Part shown: positions 18,436 through 26,651 of the stretch, piece after piece
Position numbering within the stretch: the stretch's first letter is position 1
Layout of the letters: every line of letters starts with the position of its first letter
NCBI RefSeq assembly: GCF_014698115.1
Contig: NZ_JACJSJ010000010.1
Coordinates: 1-64,000 of the forward strand
Source of the DNA: Nostoc sp. FACHB-973
Lineage (GTDB): Bacteria > Cyanobacteriota > Cyanobacteriia > Cyanobacteriales > Nostocaceae
Length of the DNA: 64,000 bases
Direction: 5' to 3'
Position numbers and translations under genes: made by a program
The notes under the pieces: model-generated
Seen by the model: the letters and a program-made list of their open reading frames with translations, nothing else
Told to the model about the DNA's origin: nothing
The model's database searches: none

Positions 18436-19344
18436 TTAAGCAGCTATATCTTCAGATGGTAAATTTGTATCTTGGTTTTTAGCTTTTTCTTTTTCTTCGT
18501 TTTCTCTAAGCTCTTTAGATTTTTCCACAACTGCTGGGTAGTAACGGTCATCTGGTTGTATATCAAAACCCAATAAATTAAATGCTGGCTTAATTTGCGC
18601 TTCAAACTCAGCAAGCCAAGATTTAATTCTTGACTTAATTACAATATTTGTTTCTTTATGAGTCTGACCTTCATTAAAGGTTAAAGCATGGCGGTCAAGA
18701 AAGTCATAAGACTTGTAGAATAAATCTGGCATTACAAGTTCTATTAGACCTTCTGCAAGCATATTCTGACGTAGGGAAGAGTCATTATATCGCTCAAACT
18801 TTTCTTCTTCACCATGAAACAGATTTTTGACAACAATATAATCTACTTGGTCTTTACAAAGTTCACGAAGTTTTTCTAAAACATTTATAGAATCAAGAAC
18901 TCTACTAATCACTGAAACCATTGTAACTCGACAATTAATTTCAGTTTTCAGAACTTCAAAAAATGCAAGCTCTTTGACATAACTTTCAAAGAAACCTCCA
19001 GATTGTGCAGGTAAGTCTAATAATGTGATAGGACAATCACTCTCATCTAGATTAATTAATAAATCGTCAGCACCACCTCTATGAAAAATATCAATATAAC
19101 GTATTATAGGGCGGTAATCTTTTTGAAAATATCTTTCTATCTGAGGATTCCTTAAGTCAGCTTCATAAGCAACACAGGGTAAATTTTTATTAATGTAAAG
19201 TTGAAATATTGCTCGTGCAAAGGTACTTTTACCCACGCCACCTTTATCACCTGTTATAATTATCAGTCGCTTTTGAGGCTTACTATTAGTATTGGAGGAA
19301 GTATTGTTTGACATGGCTGGTTGTTCTTTATTTTTTCTGATCAT
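18436..19344 (-). CDS. ParA/MinD-like ATPase
   Basis: A 302-residue protein with a canonical deviant Walker A, TGDKGGVGKSTFARAIFQLY (about residues 31-50). A switch region follows (VAYEADLRNPQIERYF) and a Walker B-like strand, ITLLDLPAQSGG. It belongs to the SIMIBI class used in plasmid partition and positioning. The ATG at 19344 is followed by an in-frame ATG ten codons later; neither has a strong ribosome site. The ParB-like gene is not adjacent (23.9-25.1 kb), so whether this is the partition ATPase or a transfer-apparatus one is open. A similar protein with a changed P-loop follows. Confidence 0.8.
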   Translation of the reverse strand: MIRKNKEQPAMSNNTSSNTNSKPQKRLIIITGDKGGVGKSTFARAIFQLYINKNLPCVAYEADLRNPQIERYFQKDYRPIIRYIDIFHRGGADDLLINLDESDCPITLLDLPAQSGGFFESYVKELAFFEVLKTEINCRVTMVSVISRVLDSINVLEKLRELCKDQVDYIVVKNLFHGEEEKFERYNDSSLRQNMLAEGLIELVMPDLFYKSYDFLDRHALTFNEGQTHKETNIVIKSRIKSWLAEFEAQIKPAFNLLGFDIQPDDRYYPAVVEKSKELRENEEKEKAKNQDTNLPSEDIAA

Positions 19345-19664
19345 AATATTATTTACAAAGTGACTAAGCTTTGTTGTGTTAGGTTAATGTCAATCTAAAT
19401 TTTTAAATTTGTAAACACAAAATCAATAAATTAAATTAATAAAATAAAACAAAGAAATTGGCAACTATATCGCTCAATAAAATTTTCCTAATTTATTTTG
19501 AATAAACTACTTTGATTATGTAACCTCTCGCTCAAAAAGCCAAGCAACAAAATTCCACATTAAACCAACATTTGTTGATATGTAAATTAGTCATAAATTT
19601 TATGTCGTTTAAAATAACTTGACTTTTAAAAAAGGCATTATGATATTTTGATCTGAAATAATCT
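19345..19664. other. AT-rich intergenic region with divergent promoters
   Basis: 320 bp between the divergent ParA-like and Rpn-family genes. A 14-base stretch, CGCTCAATAAAATT, is shared with the gap at about 15937, upstream of the response regulator. Otherwise I see only A/T-rich sequence. Confidence 0.35.
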
Positions 19665-20606
19665 ATGAGTGAAGTACGAGCTGATTATGATGGTGCTTGG
19701 AAGGAAGGTGTAGAACAATATTTTGAAGCGTTTCTTGCATTTTTCTTTCCAGAGATTCAAGCAGAAATTGACTGGGAGAGAGGCTATGAATTCCTTGAAA
19801 AAGAACTTCAGCAGTTGGTGAGAGAATCTGAAATTGGTAAACAATTCGTCGATAAGCTAATCAAAGTTTGGCTAAAAGATGGAAAGGAAACTTGGTTGCT
19901 GATTCACCTGGAAATCCAAAGTCAAGTAGATACCAACTTCCCTAAACGGATGTTTTCTTACCACTACAGAATCTTTGACCGTTATAACCAAGAAGTTGTT
20001 AGCTTGGCAATTCTAGGAGATAATCAAGCCAATTGGCGACCGCAAGAATATAGTTATGGTCGTTGGGGGTGTCGTTTGAGTCTTCAGTTTCCCATTGTCA
20101 AGCTACTGGACTATGAATCTCGTTGGTCAGAATTAGAACAAAGTGATAGTCCTTTTGTTGTACTGGTGATGGCGCACCTGCGGACACAAGCCACAACTCA
20201 AGATTTAGCAGGCCGATTGCAATGGAAGTTGAGCTTAATTAAACGAATGTATGAGTTAGGCTATAGTAGAGATAAAATCCAGCAAATCTTCCGGTTGCTA
20301 GATAGATTAATGACTCTACCACCGGAGTTAGACTTAAATTTTCAAGCCGAATTAGAGCGTTTTGAGGCTGAACAGCAAATGACATACATGACAAGCATAG
20401 AACGCATAGGTATAGCAAAAGCTACCCAGAAATATATTGCTCAAATCCTAACAATTCGATTTAAAGATGTTCCTACTGAATTAGTAGAAAAACTAAATGA
20501 ATTATATGACATTGAGTTATTGAATCAATTGTTAGAAAAAGCCGTAACTACAAGTTCAATATCTGAGTTTGGGCAACAATTAAGTCAAGAAAATACAAAT
20601 ACATAG
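19665..20606 (+). CDS. Rpn-family PD-(D/E)XK nuclease/transposase-like protein with DUF4351
   Basis: A 313-residue protein. The N-terminus YDGAWKEGVEQYFEAFLAFF, the middle LLIHLEIQSQVDTNFPKRMF and RIFDRYNQ...SLAILGD are hallmarks of the Rpn (recombination-promoting nuclease) family. The E-x-Q part of the nuclease core lies in HLEIQSQ at about residue 84. The C-terminal ILTIRFKDVPTELVEKLNEL is the DUF4351 domain found in many cyanobacterial copies. Family members are DNA endonucleases, often mobile or multicopy in cyanobacteria, and some act in defence or recombination. It stands alone on the plus strand. Length is normal and there are no frameshifts. Confidence 0.85.
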   Translation: MSEVRADYDGAWKEGVEQYFEAFLAFFFPEIQAEIDWERGYEFLEKELQQLVRESEIGKQFVDKLIKVWLKDGKETWLLIHLEIQSQVDTNFPKRMFSYHYRIFDRYNQEVVSLAILGDNQANWRPQEYSYGRWGCRLSLQFPIVKLLDYESRWSELEQSDSPFVVLVMAHLRTQATTQDLAGRLQWKLSLIKRMYELGYSRDKIQQIFRLLDRLMTLPPELDLNFQAELERFEAEQQMTYMTSIERIGIAKATQKYIAQILTIRFKDVPTELVEKLNELYDIELLNQLLEKAVTTSSISEFGQQLSQENTNT

Positions 20607-20674
20607 TTTTAAAGTTACACGGAACGCTGTCCGTATAGTCATAAATTTTAACTACCTGCTAACTTTGTTTGCTT

Positions 20675-20992
20675 TCAAATACAAATTAATTCTCCAATCA
20701 AATCCGCTGCTCGTTCTCCATATTTTTGTTGAATAGCGTCCCTGTACGGCAAGCAATCTTCACTTAAAAAGTCGCGGATAAATAGAGAAAAATTAAATCC
20801 TCTTTTCGAGTCCACATATTCTGCTAATTGAATATTAAACAACGATTTAAATTCATCCTCTCTTTGTTTGAGTGCTGAATATTTAGTTAAATTGTTGGCT
20901 TGGAAGATTGGTTCAACTGCTTGATTAAACAGTTTTTCCATTAAGATATTTTTCATATTTTCTTCTATATTTTTGTACCAAATTTTACTCAC
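20675..20992 (-). CDS. Hypothetical protein, 105 aa
   Basis: Not recognised. It is helical, with YSALKQREDEFKSLFNIQLA, then a region DSKRGFNFSLFIRDFLSEDC and a C-terminal helix (RAADLIGELICI). It lies downstream of the primase-like replication gene in the opposite order of distance, 87 bp from its stop, on the same strand. It may be a plasmid accessory gene read in the same transcript. Confidence 0.45.
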   Translation of the reverse strand: MSKIWYKNIEENMKNILMEKLFNQAVEPIFQANNLTKYSALKQREDEFKSLFNIQLAEYVDSKRGFNFSLFIRDFLSEDCLPYRDAIQQKYGERAADLIGELICI

Positions 20993-21078
20993 AATTATAA
21001 TAACTTCTGTAAAGCTGAATCACCTCTTTTTGTACAGTTAAAATCTAAAATACCGAACATCTTACCGCCTGATATCCC

Positions 21079-23358
21079 TCATCTTTTCCAAAATTTTTCG
21101 CTTTCCAACTCCAAGGAAAACGGTAGACACCCAGGATTGGCAGTCGCCCACTCCTTAGCTTCTGCAATTAGAGTTTCGTTACCCGAATCGAGGTAGAATT
21201 GCATTTTGGCACGTTGCTCTAAGCGATCGCGTTCCTGAGTGCTGAGAATATGTCCCGTGATTACGCAGTATTGACGCACCTTAGCCCTAGCTTGGGTTAA
21301 AGCCATTAGCCGTAGTTTTGTCACTCGCTTGAGTTCCTCAATGCGGTAGGAAACATCAGCAGTCTCGTCACCAACAGATGCAGTCTGCACCCCGTTATTG
21401 GCACTTTGGAGTGATGATTCTGCTGTCACTCTAGCGGCTGTTGAATTACCCTCGGATGCACTTTGCCGCCCATTGTTGGCAATTTCCTGTGGTGGTTCTG
21501 GCGCAACCGCAGCAGGTATCGAAACTACACCCTGCCCATTATCTTCTGTGTTAGATAAGTTTTGATTATCAACTTTTGACGACGTGCGGGAGCTACAGAG
21601 GTATATAAAATCCTGATGAAAACTAAATTCATTTGGTTGTAAAATATTAGTATGAACTGAATTCTCTAATTGATTACTGGTTTTATTTAAATTAATTTCA
21701 GCAGTATTAGAAGAATTTATGAATTCAACATTTTCCACAGACTTGATGACAGCTGAGTGTTCCTGAGAAACGTCAGGTTGTTCAACTACCTCTGCTGACT
21801 CCAGCCCTTGGGGGGCTGTAGCAGCAGGAGGTAAACACCTACAAAAAACCTTCATATAAAAAGAATGAACGTAATTACTTATTCCACAAGGATTTTGAGT
21901 ATCGTGTTTTACAAATGAGCTTTGAAATTCGTAAAATTGCCCGTTCTCGCTTGATTGATAAGGGTTTAAGCTATTTTCTGCCCAAGGGTCTAAAATGTAA
22001 CGTGTGGGATGCCACAAATGTAAGTGCTTTTGTAGTGTCTCTTGGGAAATAGTTTTGTTAAAGCGGCGTTTATACTCAGCACGTATAGCTTTTGCCCGTT
22101 CAGTAGCCCCTGCTGGTAATCCACTACCCCACTCTATTGCTGTTACTACTATCTGGATGCGTCGTTGGGCTTGTTGACTACGTTCCCAGTTCTGTTGGTG
22201 GCGACGGTCAAATGAAATTACGTTATCTTTGGGTTGATCGATCCTGCTAACACCTGCTATGGCTTCTGCAAATGTGTTGGCGAATGTACCCAAGAGCCGT
22301 TCGGGATAACTAACGTATGCACTGTACCATTTATTACGAATGGTGCATTCTACCCAATGCCGTACTCTAGCTTCGATTTCATGTTGGTGTCGGCAATATT
22401 GCTTATAGCCAGGGGCGTTAATTGCGGTGGAGAGGCAAAATTCGACTAATTTATCGCCTCTTAAGTCTAGAAAGACGATTCCGTAGCCTGCAAAGATTTG
22501 TAGGAGGGTGTTTGTTTGTCCTTGTCCCGTCCAACCGATCGCAATTGTTTCTTCCCAGTTGGCACGCCACTGTGCAGCATCAGCAGACTCTTGCTTACGA
22601 TATCTCTCCTGTGCAATTTGTTTTTTGGCCTTGTTTGCTACCCGTTTGAGTTTGGTTAAATCTTGCCGACTGGCCGCGCGATCGCAATAGTCAAGGAAGA
22701 TAGAAACTGAGTCGCTAATTGGTTGTAGATCATCATCAAGTAAAAATGACCCACTACCCGGTTGTATGGGACAACGGATGGCTTTGTAGTTGGTTATTTG
22801 TTTGGCACTATATGGTTTAGTATTGGGGAAGATTTCTAGGTGTCCTTGACGCAGGATAAAGCCTGCATTTCTCAAGGTAATTTCTAAGGCGCAGGCTAAA
22901 GCAAAGGTAGGTAGGGGAGATGCAAAGTTTAAAATCAAGTGATAACCACCACTAAAGCTGGACTGGAGAATGACGATATCGACTATGCCAATTTCCTCTA
23001 GTGCGGCTTTGATGCGATTTATAGATTCAATGTTATGGTAGTCGCCACCAAAGTCTAAATCGATTGTGCCGTAACGGGTTATGTTGTCAAAACGCAGACC
23101 TACTAATTTTGACTTATCTTGGTGCAGCTTCCACAGTTGTGAGGGTTGCAGGTAATGGTCGATAGTACGCCATGCTGGTTTTGCACCTTCTACTAAAGAA
23201 GGGGCAACTATCGCCCCAAATGGATGCCAAAAACGCTCTACGTAGCGTTTACCCAAAGATTCTGCGGGTAGGTGGGGTTTGATTTTCTTTTTTGCAGGCT
23301 GTGAAAGACTTAATTGGGGCCTGTTATCAACATCTGCCCCGAAATCTTCTTGGAACAT
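21079..23358 (-). CDS. Plasmid replication protein with archaeo-eukaryotic primase-like domain
   Basis: A 759-residue protein. The N-terminal domain (about 60-215) shows AEP-superfamily motifs: motif I TIDLDF (D100, D102), motif II SSFSGGYHLILNF (SxGxH, H140), and motif III-like HLEIFPN followed by TNYKAIRCPIQPGSGS (R195). Plasmid and phage proteins of this class prime, and often initiate, replication. A helical region around 250-450 contains a helix-turn-helix-like RRFNKTISQETLQKHLHLW. The part at about 490-690 is low-complexity and probably flexible. Upstream lies a candidate origin with short repeats, and ParB follows beyond it. No helicase domain is fused. A conflict-system primase is a less likely alternative because the context is replication and partition. 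Confidence 0.75.
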   Translation of the reverse strand: MFQEDFGADVDNRPQLSLSQPAKKKIKPHLPAESLGKRYVERFWHPFGAIVAPSLVEGAKPAWRTIDHYLQPSQLWKLHQDKSKLVGLRFDNITRYGTIDLDFGGDYHNIESINRIKAALEEIGIVDIVILQSSFSGGYHLILNFASPLPTFALACALEITLRNAGFILRQGHLEIFPNTKPYSAKQITNYKAIRCPIQPGSGSFLLDDDLQPISDSVSIFLDYCDRAASRQDLTKLKRVANKAKKQIAQERYRKQESADAAQWRANWEETIAIGWTGQGQTNTLLQIFAGYGIVFLDLRGDKLVEFCLSTAINAPGYKQYCRHQHEIEARVRHWVECTIRNKWYSAYVSYPERLLGTFANTFAEAIAGVSRIDQPKDNVISFDRRHQQNWERSQQAQRRIQIVVTAIEWGSGLPAGATERAKAIRAEYKRRFNKTISQETLQKHLHLWHPTRYILDPWAENSLNPYQSSENGQFYEFQSSFVKHDTQNPCGISNYVHSFYMKVFCRCLPPAATAPQGLESAEVVEQPDVSQEHSAVIKSVENVEFINSSNTAEINLNKTSNQLENSVHTNILQPNEFSFHQDFIYLCSSRTSSKVDNQNLSNTEDNGQGVVSIPAAVAPEPPQEIANNGRQSASEGNSTAARVTAESSLQSANNGVQTASVGDETADVSYRIEELKRVTKLRLMALTQARAKVRQYCVITGHILSTQERDRLEQRAKMQFYLDSGNETLIAEAKEWATANPGCLPFSLELESEKFWKR

Positions 23359-23368
23359 GAGTGACTGT

Positions 23369-23391
23369 CCTGATGGTTTTAGTGCATCAGG
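23369..23391 (-). promoter_or_regulatory. Hairpin just upstream of the replication gene start
   Basis: Perfect 7-bp arms CCTGATG and CATCAGG with a 9-base loop end 10 bp before the ATG of the primase-like gene. No Shine-Dalgarno is seen between hairpin and ATG. In the mRNA it could limit ribosome access, or the DNA could be an operator for copy-number control. Confidence 0.45.
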
Positions 23392-23450
23392 TAGCCTCGC
23401 TGTTGGTCAAAATGTGTTAGCCTAAATTTGAAATTTTTATTTTGATTAAG

Positions 23451-23495
23451 AAGCGGTTGGTTATCCGCTTGTTGGAGGCGACTGGTAATCGTCTC
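23451..23495. repeat. Twin hairpins with related loops
   Basis: Hairpin 1 (23451-23470) has arms AAGCGG/CCGCTT and loop TTGGTTAT. Hairpin 2 (23475-23495) has arms GAGGCGA/TCGTCTC (one G-T wobble) and loop CTGGTAA. The two are 4 bp apart with similar TGGTWA loops and unlike stems, which suggests a conserved structure rather than chance. They lie in the candidate origin. Confidence 0.4.
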
Positions 23496-23526
23496 ATGGT
23501 TGAAAGCAAACAGAGGTTACACTTGT

Positions 23527-23558
23527 TTAGGCTTAGACATACGTAGGCTTAGGCTAAG
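23527..23558. repeat. Iteron-like TAGGCTTAG repeats
   Basis: TTAGGCTTAG at 23527-23536, TAGGCTTAG at 23544-23552 and TTAGGCTAAG at 23549-23558. The second and third overlap; the first two are about 17 bp apart. An inverted copy TTAGCCTAA lies about 110 bp away. This is the size and spacing of initiator-binding repeats, about 170-200 bp from the replication gene start. Confidence 0.45.
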
Positions 23559-23916
23559 ATTTAGTCCAACACGCTTCACCAACAACAATGCGGCTACCCA
23601 ACTTTTTTTTGAGAGCTATTTAAATAGGTCAGTTCTAGCGAAGTTGTGACTAAATCTAGAAAATAGTTTTGGAATAAGAATGCAAAGCTAGTAACACCTA
23701 AAAGTGTCACCAAAAATTGACAGAGGTTAGTACAATGGGTGAAGATGAAATTACACTCCACCAACGAATTTAAAGACAAAAAACAGTCAAATATATCCAT
23801 ACGAGTTCAGCACCCAAAATATGAACTCGTACTGCAATCAGTATTGAGATGCTAATCTATTAGGTAACGTTAAATTGTGGGATAAATTCTCTGCTAGATT
23901 AACTGCTCACAGCTAC

Positions 23917-25101
23917 CTATGCAGCACGAATATTATCCTTTTTTCTATTTGTAGACACTTCCATTGCTTGCATTTGGTTCTTATAATCCTCCCAAGTTTT
24001 TTCAAATACGTCAGACTCATACATCCGCAATAAAACCTCCTCTTTATCAGTTAAATTTGGTAGTTTTAACAATTCAGCTAAAGATACCTGAACTGGAAAA
24101 ACATCCCTAAACTTTTCCATTAAGTGAAGTATTCTTGCTCTCTGTTCAGCAGATGGTTCATCTTGCAACTCTGCATCAATCTGTCGCGGACGTAGATTCA
24201 CAATTTCTAGGTTCATATTTACTAAATTCCTCAATCCAAAGACAACAAATTCATTAGTTATACCAATAACACGCCCCACGATTTCCAACTCTGTCCGCAG
24301 TCTTTCCTTAAATTGATATACTTGACCAACTTGGAAACGCCGAAACGGATTGCGATCGCCATTCCGCATCCAAGCGATACCATCACTTATACTACCTATC
24401 TCGTCTGCTTCAATCAGGTCTATAACCTGGTCACAGATATCTTGATTGCAAACAAACTTGTATGCCGCATCAATACTTCGGTTAAATTCCGCCTCCAGTG
24501 CAACAACTGCCTTATATTTTTGCAAATTACGTAATTGAGAAATATATTCAAATACTTTCTTACCCTTGTGATAACTGCCAACACTTATCCTTAGATTCTC
24601 TGAAACCTCCTGAATCACAGGTTTACCCTTATTTAATTGAGTTTTATTCTCATCTATCGAAGTGTTCAAATTTGAATACTTCGTTTCATTCAAACGACGG
24701 GCACTTTCCCGTTGTCTTTCTTTCGCTTGGGGACGAAGTACGCTCTCCCAGTACTGCCCTTCGTGAAATTTCTGGTAATGAGTCTTCCCGCCTTCCCGGT
24801 GGAGATTAAAATCAAGCACTAATTTCAAATCTTCTTCAGGCGAACTAGACTCGACAAATTCTACTTTCACAGCAGAAATTCCCAACTGGCGAGCTATCTG
24901 CAATCGGCACTTACCTGCCAAGACCACATTTACACCAGTACGTGCAGTTACCTTCAAAGATTCCAGAATCCCTTTTTCCGAGATACTTTTTTCCAAAGCT
25001 GGACGATTCTCATTTTCACCATAGATTTCTATCAGCTTCGGATGAACAACTAACTCCGCAGGAGAAATATATACAATTGCCGGACTATGCACCTGAGACA
25101 T
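23917..25101 (-). CDS. ParB/Spo0J-like DNA-binding partition protein
   Basis: About 394 residues from ATG 25101, preceded by GGAG at good spacing. The frame is open further upstream, but that extension is hydrophobic and unlike the family. The ParB/sulfiredoxin-type domain is visible: PAELVVHPKLIEIYG, ALEKSISEKGILESLKV, VVLAGKCRLQIARQLG and NLHREGGKTH. A middle HTH region follows (LRISVGSYHKGKKVFEYI), and a C-terminal part for dimerisation is presumed. ParB binds parS and, with ParA, segregates the plasmid. The gene contains a 26-bp near-palindrome, a candidate parS. No ParA gene is adjacent; the nearest ParA-like genes are about 5 kb away. Confidence 0.8.
   Translation of the reverse strand: MSQVHSPAIVYISPAELVVHPKLIEIYGENENRPALEKSISEKGILESLKVTARTGVNVVLAGKCRLQIARQLGISAVKVEFVESSSPEEDLKLVLDFNLHREGGKTHYQKFHEGQYWESVLRPQAKERQRESARRLNETKYSNLNTSIDENKTQLNKGKPVIQEVSENLRISVGSYHKGKKVFEYISQLRNLQKYKAVVALEAEFNRSIDAAYKFVCNQDICDQVIDLIEADEIGSISDGIAWMRNGDRNPFRRFQVGQVYQFKERLRTELEIVGRVIGITNEFVVFGLRNLVNMNLEIVNLRPRQIDAELQDEPSAEQRARILHLMEKFRDVFPVQVSLAELLKLPNLTDKEEVLLRMYESDVFEKTWEDYKNQMQAMEVSTNRKKDNIRAA
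24658..24683. promoter_or_regulatory. 26-bp near-palindrome inside the ParB-like gene (candidate parS)
   Basis: Arms CGAAGTGTTCAAA and TTTGAATACTTCG. This differs by a single base (G for A) from the perfect palindrome at 1267-1292. Chromosomal parS sites often lie in or near parB, so this is a natural parS candidate. It sits within the coding sequence at about codons 139-148. Confidence 0.65.
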
Positions 25102-25398
25102 ATTGATACTCCGGGTCACAAATTGCCTAAAAAAGATAAGTTCAATTTTGAAAAGCTTAAGCAGAAAGTAGAAAAACTCAAGCAGCAGGACTGATGGCAC
25201 TTTCTCCAGTGGATGAAAGTGCTATTATTAGAAAATAATTAATTTTTGTAAATAATGAACAATTAATTATCAAATAATCTCCCGAAGAGAATTTTCGCAG
25301 TAGAAAACTATTATTATGAACCCATTTAAAACCAATTTCATTGAAGAGATATTTTTTGGTGTTATTTTTGGGAAAAATACATCTACCGAAAGAAAGAT

Positions 25399-25428
25399 TT
25401 GTAAAACTGGCTAAACTCATGATATGAT
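25399..25428 (+). promoter_or_regulatory. Sigma-70-type promoter for a small RNA or leader
   Basis: TTGTAA (25399-25404), an 18-bp spacer and TATGAT (25423-25428). This is the clearest promoter-like pair in the region. It points to a transcript start near 25435 and a short RNA that ends in the terminator at 25501-25537. Confidence 0.5.
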
Positions 25429-25434
25429 GTCTCT

Positions 25435-25537
25435 AGTTAATTAAATTGACAAAACAATGTTCCGCCTTGTTTTACTAACAAGTAGGCTTGTTTTCTCCTC
25501 AAAGCCCTGGTGCAAACAGGGCTTTGGGTGGGTTTTT
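25435..25537 (+). ncRNA. Candidate structured small RNA of about 100 nt
   Basis: The segment is bounded by a promoter-like pair at 25399-25428 and a strong intrinsic terminator. Inside it CTTGTT...AACAAG can form a 6-bp hairpin. There is no meaningful ORF. It lies between the ParB-like gene (opposite strand) and an HTH gene at 25622. It could be a trans-acting plasmid control RNA, or a terminated leader (attenuator) of the HTH gene. There is no antisense overlap with the coding parts of parB. Confidence 0.4.
25501..25537 (+). terminator. Intrinsic terminator
   Basis: A perfect 9-bp stem AAAGCCCTG/CAGGGCTTT with a 7-base loop is followed by GGGTGGGTTTTT. No plus-strand gene ends upstream, so the terminated transcript must be a short RNA or a leader. 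Confidence 0.75.
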
Positions 25538-25621
25538 AGAAAAAATGAACGCTACAAAAAGAGTATATCAGGCTTCATTCCATTTGGCAAAATTGTACAG
25601 TAAAGAGGGGTAAATTTTTAG

Positions 25622-26074
25622 ATGCCTCATCTTCAAATATTAAATTCTCTTGAAAAACAAGCACTAGAACACATAGCGGCAACGAGCAGCGATGAAGTTA
25701 GCAAAAGAGCGAAAATTCTGCTGGGGCTAAACGAAGGCAAAAAATATGTAGCTTTAGCCCAAGAGATTGGTGTAACCGAAAACTCAATAGCAAAGTGGAA
25801 GAAAAGATGGACATCAAGTACCATCTTGTCAGAAACCCAGGAGTCGGCGATCGCAAAAGCTAATGAAGTATTGGGTGTCAACGTAGGCAGACCTAAGAAG
25901 TGCAAAAGTACAGAGGCAAGCAAAATTGTCGAAATTAGCGAATGGAGCAAGAACCGAAAACCTAGTCGCTCCAAGCACCACTACCATATGCAGGTAGCAG
26001 AAGAAGCCGCTAGGAGAGGTTTACCAACACTATCGCCAAGAAGTATAGGACGCATTTTAGAAGCTCAACCTTAA
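25622..26074 (+). CDS. IS630-type HTH protein, probably a transposase N-terminal remnant, 150 aa
   Basis: The homeodomain-like HTH typical of IS630 transposase N-termini is clear: SKRAKILLGLNEGKKYVALA, then TENSIAKWKKRW. A second basic DNA-binding part follows (GRPKKCK, RKPSRSKHHYHMQVAEEAAR, LSPRSIGRILEAQP). The protein stops where a full transposase would enter its DDE catalytic domain, and no continuation is visible downstream. It is either a truncated insertion-sequence remnant or a domesticated DNA-binding protein. The intact frame and upstream terminator leave both open. No terminal inverted repeats were found. Confidence 0.6.
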   Translation: MPHLQILNSLEKQALEHIAATSSDEVSKRAKILLGLNEGKKYVALAQEIGVTENSIAKWKKRWTSSTILSETQESAIAKANEVLGVNVGRPKKCKSTEASKIVEISEWSKNRKPSRSKHHYHMQVAEEAARRGLPTLSPRSIGRILEAQP

Positions 26075-26165
26075 TAGAAAGAGTCATCAAGCAAGTATTA
26101 TCCTATCCCAAGGGAATAGTTTTGCAATCCCAGTTTTTACCGAGGCTTTTCACCAAATTTTAATT

Positions 26166-26651
26166 CTAAGCAAGCATTTCCACACACTCGACCACTTGAG
26201 CAGAGGTCACTTGTTGCGCGATCAGAAAGTCAACGAGTCCATCAAGTTTTTTACGGTTGTAGACGGTAGAATAGCGTTGGATTCGGCGTTCTTTGCAGAA
26301 CTGTCGCAGCTTCCGCGCACCTAAATCCAAAAGCTTCTTCCTTTCTTCCTTAACGTCTACCAGCACAAGCTGTCTAGCTTCATCCGCAACCCCAGTTTCA
26401 ATAATGGAAGATTCTGGTTTGGATAATTCTTCCCGAACAGAAACAGCATCAACACCAGTCAAATCCCCCTGAGTTTCCAAAACTGACAACTCTTCAGAAA
26501 TCACCCCAGTACTATTAGTAACTGGAAGTGATACTGATTGAGCAGGGACAAATACCACATACAAGATTGGGAAGACCATCAAAAACAACTCGATTGGAAA
26601 CAAAACATCGTTAACAGATTGCACAAAAGGCGATATTGCAAAAGCAGACAT
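26166..26651 (-). CDS. Membrane-anchored protein with SAP/Rho-N-like C-terminus, 161 aa
   Basis: The N-terminal membrane segment at about 15-40 (VLFPIELFLMVFPILYVVFV) is followed by an acidic, low-complexity linker. The C-terminal domain (about 108-150: KKLLDLGARKLRQFCKERRI, then YNRKKLDGLVDFLI) resembles the SAP/Rho N-terminal helix-extended-helix nucleic-acid-binding motif. A nucleic-acid-binding domain tethered to the membrane could anchor the plasmid or the transfer complex. GGAGG precedes ATG 26651 at good spacing. The leader contains two hairpins. Confidence 0.6.
   Translation of the reverse strand: MSAFAISPFVQSVNDVLFPIELFLMVFPILYVVFVPAQSVSLPVTNSTGVISEELSVLETQGDLTGVDAVSVREELSKPESSIIETGVADEARQLVLVDVKEERKKLLDLGARKLRQFCKERRIQRYSTVYNRKKLDGLVDFLIAQQVTSAQVVECVEMLA

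Larger units (their letters stand above)
23359..23916. other. Candidate plasmid replication origin region
   Basis: 558 bp without a gene between the primase-like gene and the ParB-like gene. It contains a hairpin next to the primase start (23369-23391), two adjacent hairpins with related loops (23451-23495) and a cluster of TAGGCTTAG-type repeats (23527-23558). An inverted TTAGCCTAA lies near 23418. Position and repeats are those expected of an iteron origin, but no DnaA box was confirmed. Confidence 0.45.

Noticed and set aside
21079-23358. Primase of a conflict (TOTE-type) system
   Set aside because: The gene lies beside iteron-like repeats and parB, so a replication role is the simpler reading; no fused helicase or nuclease was seen.
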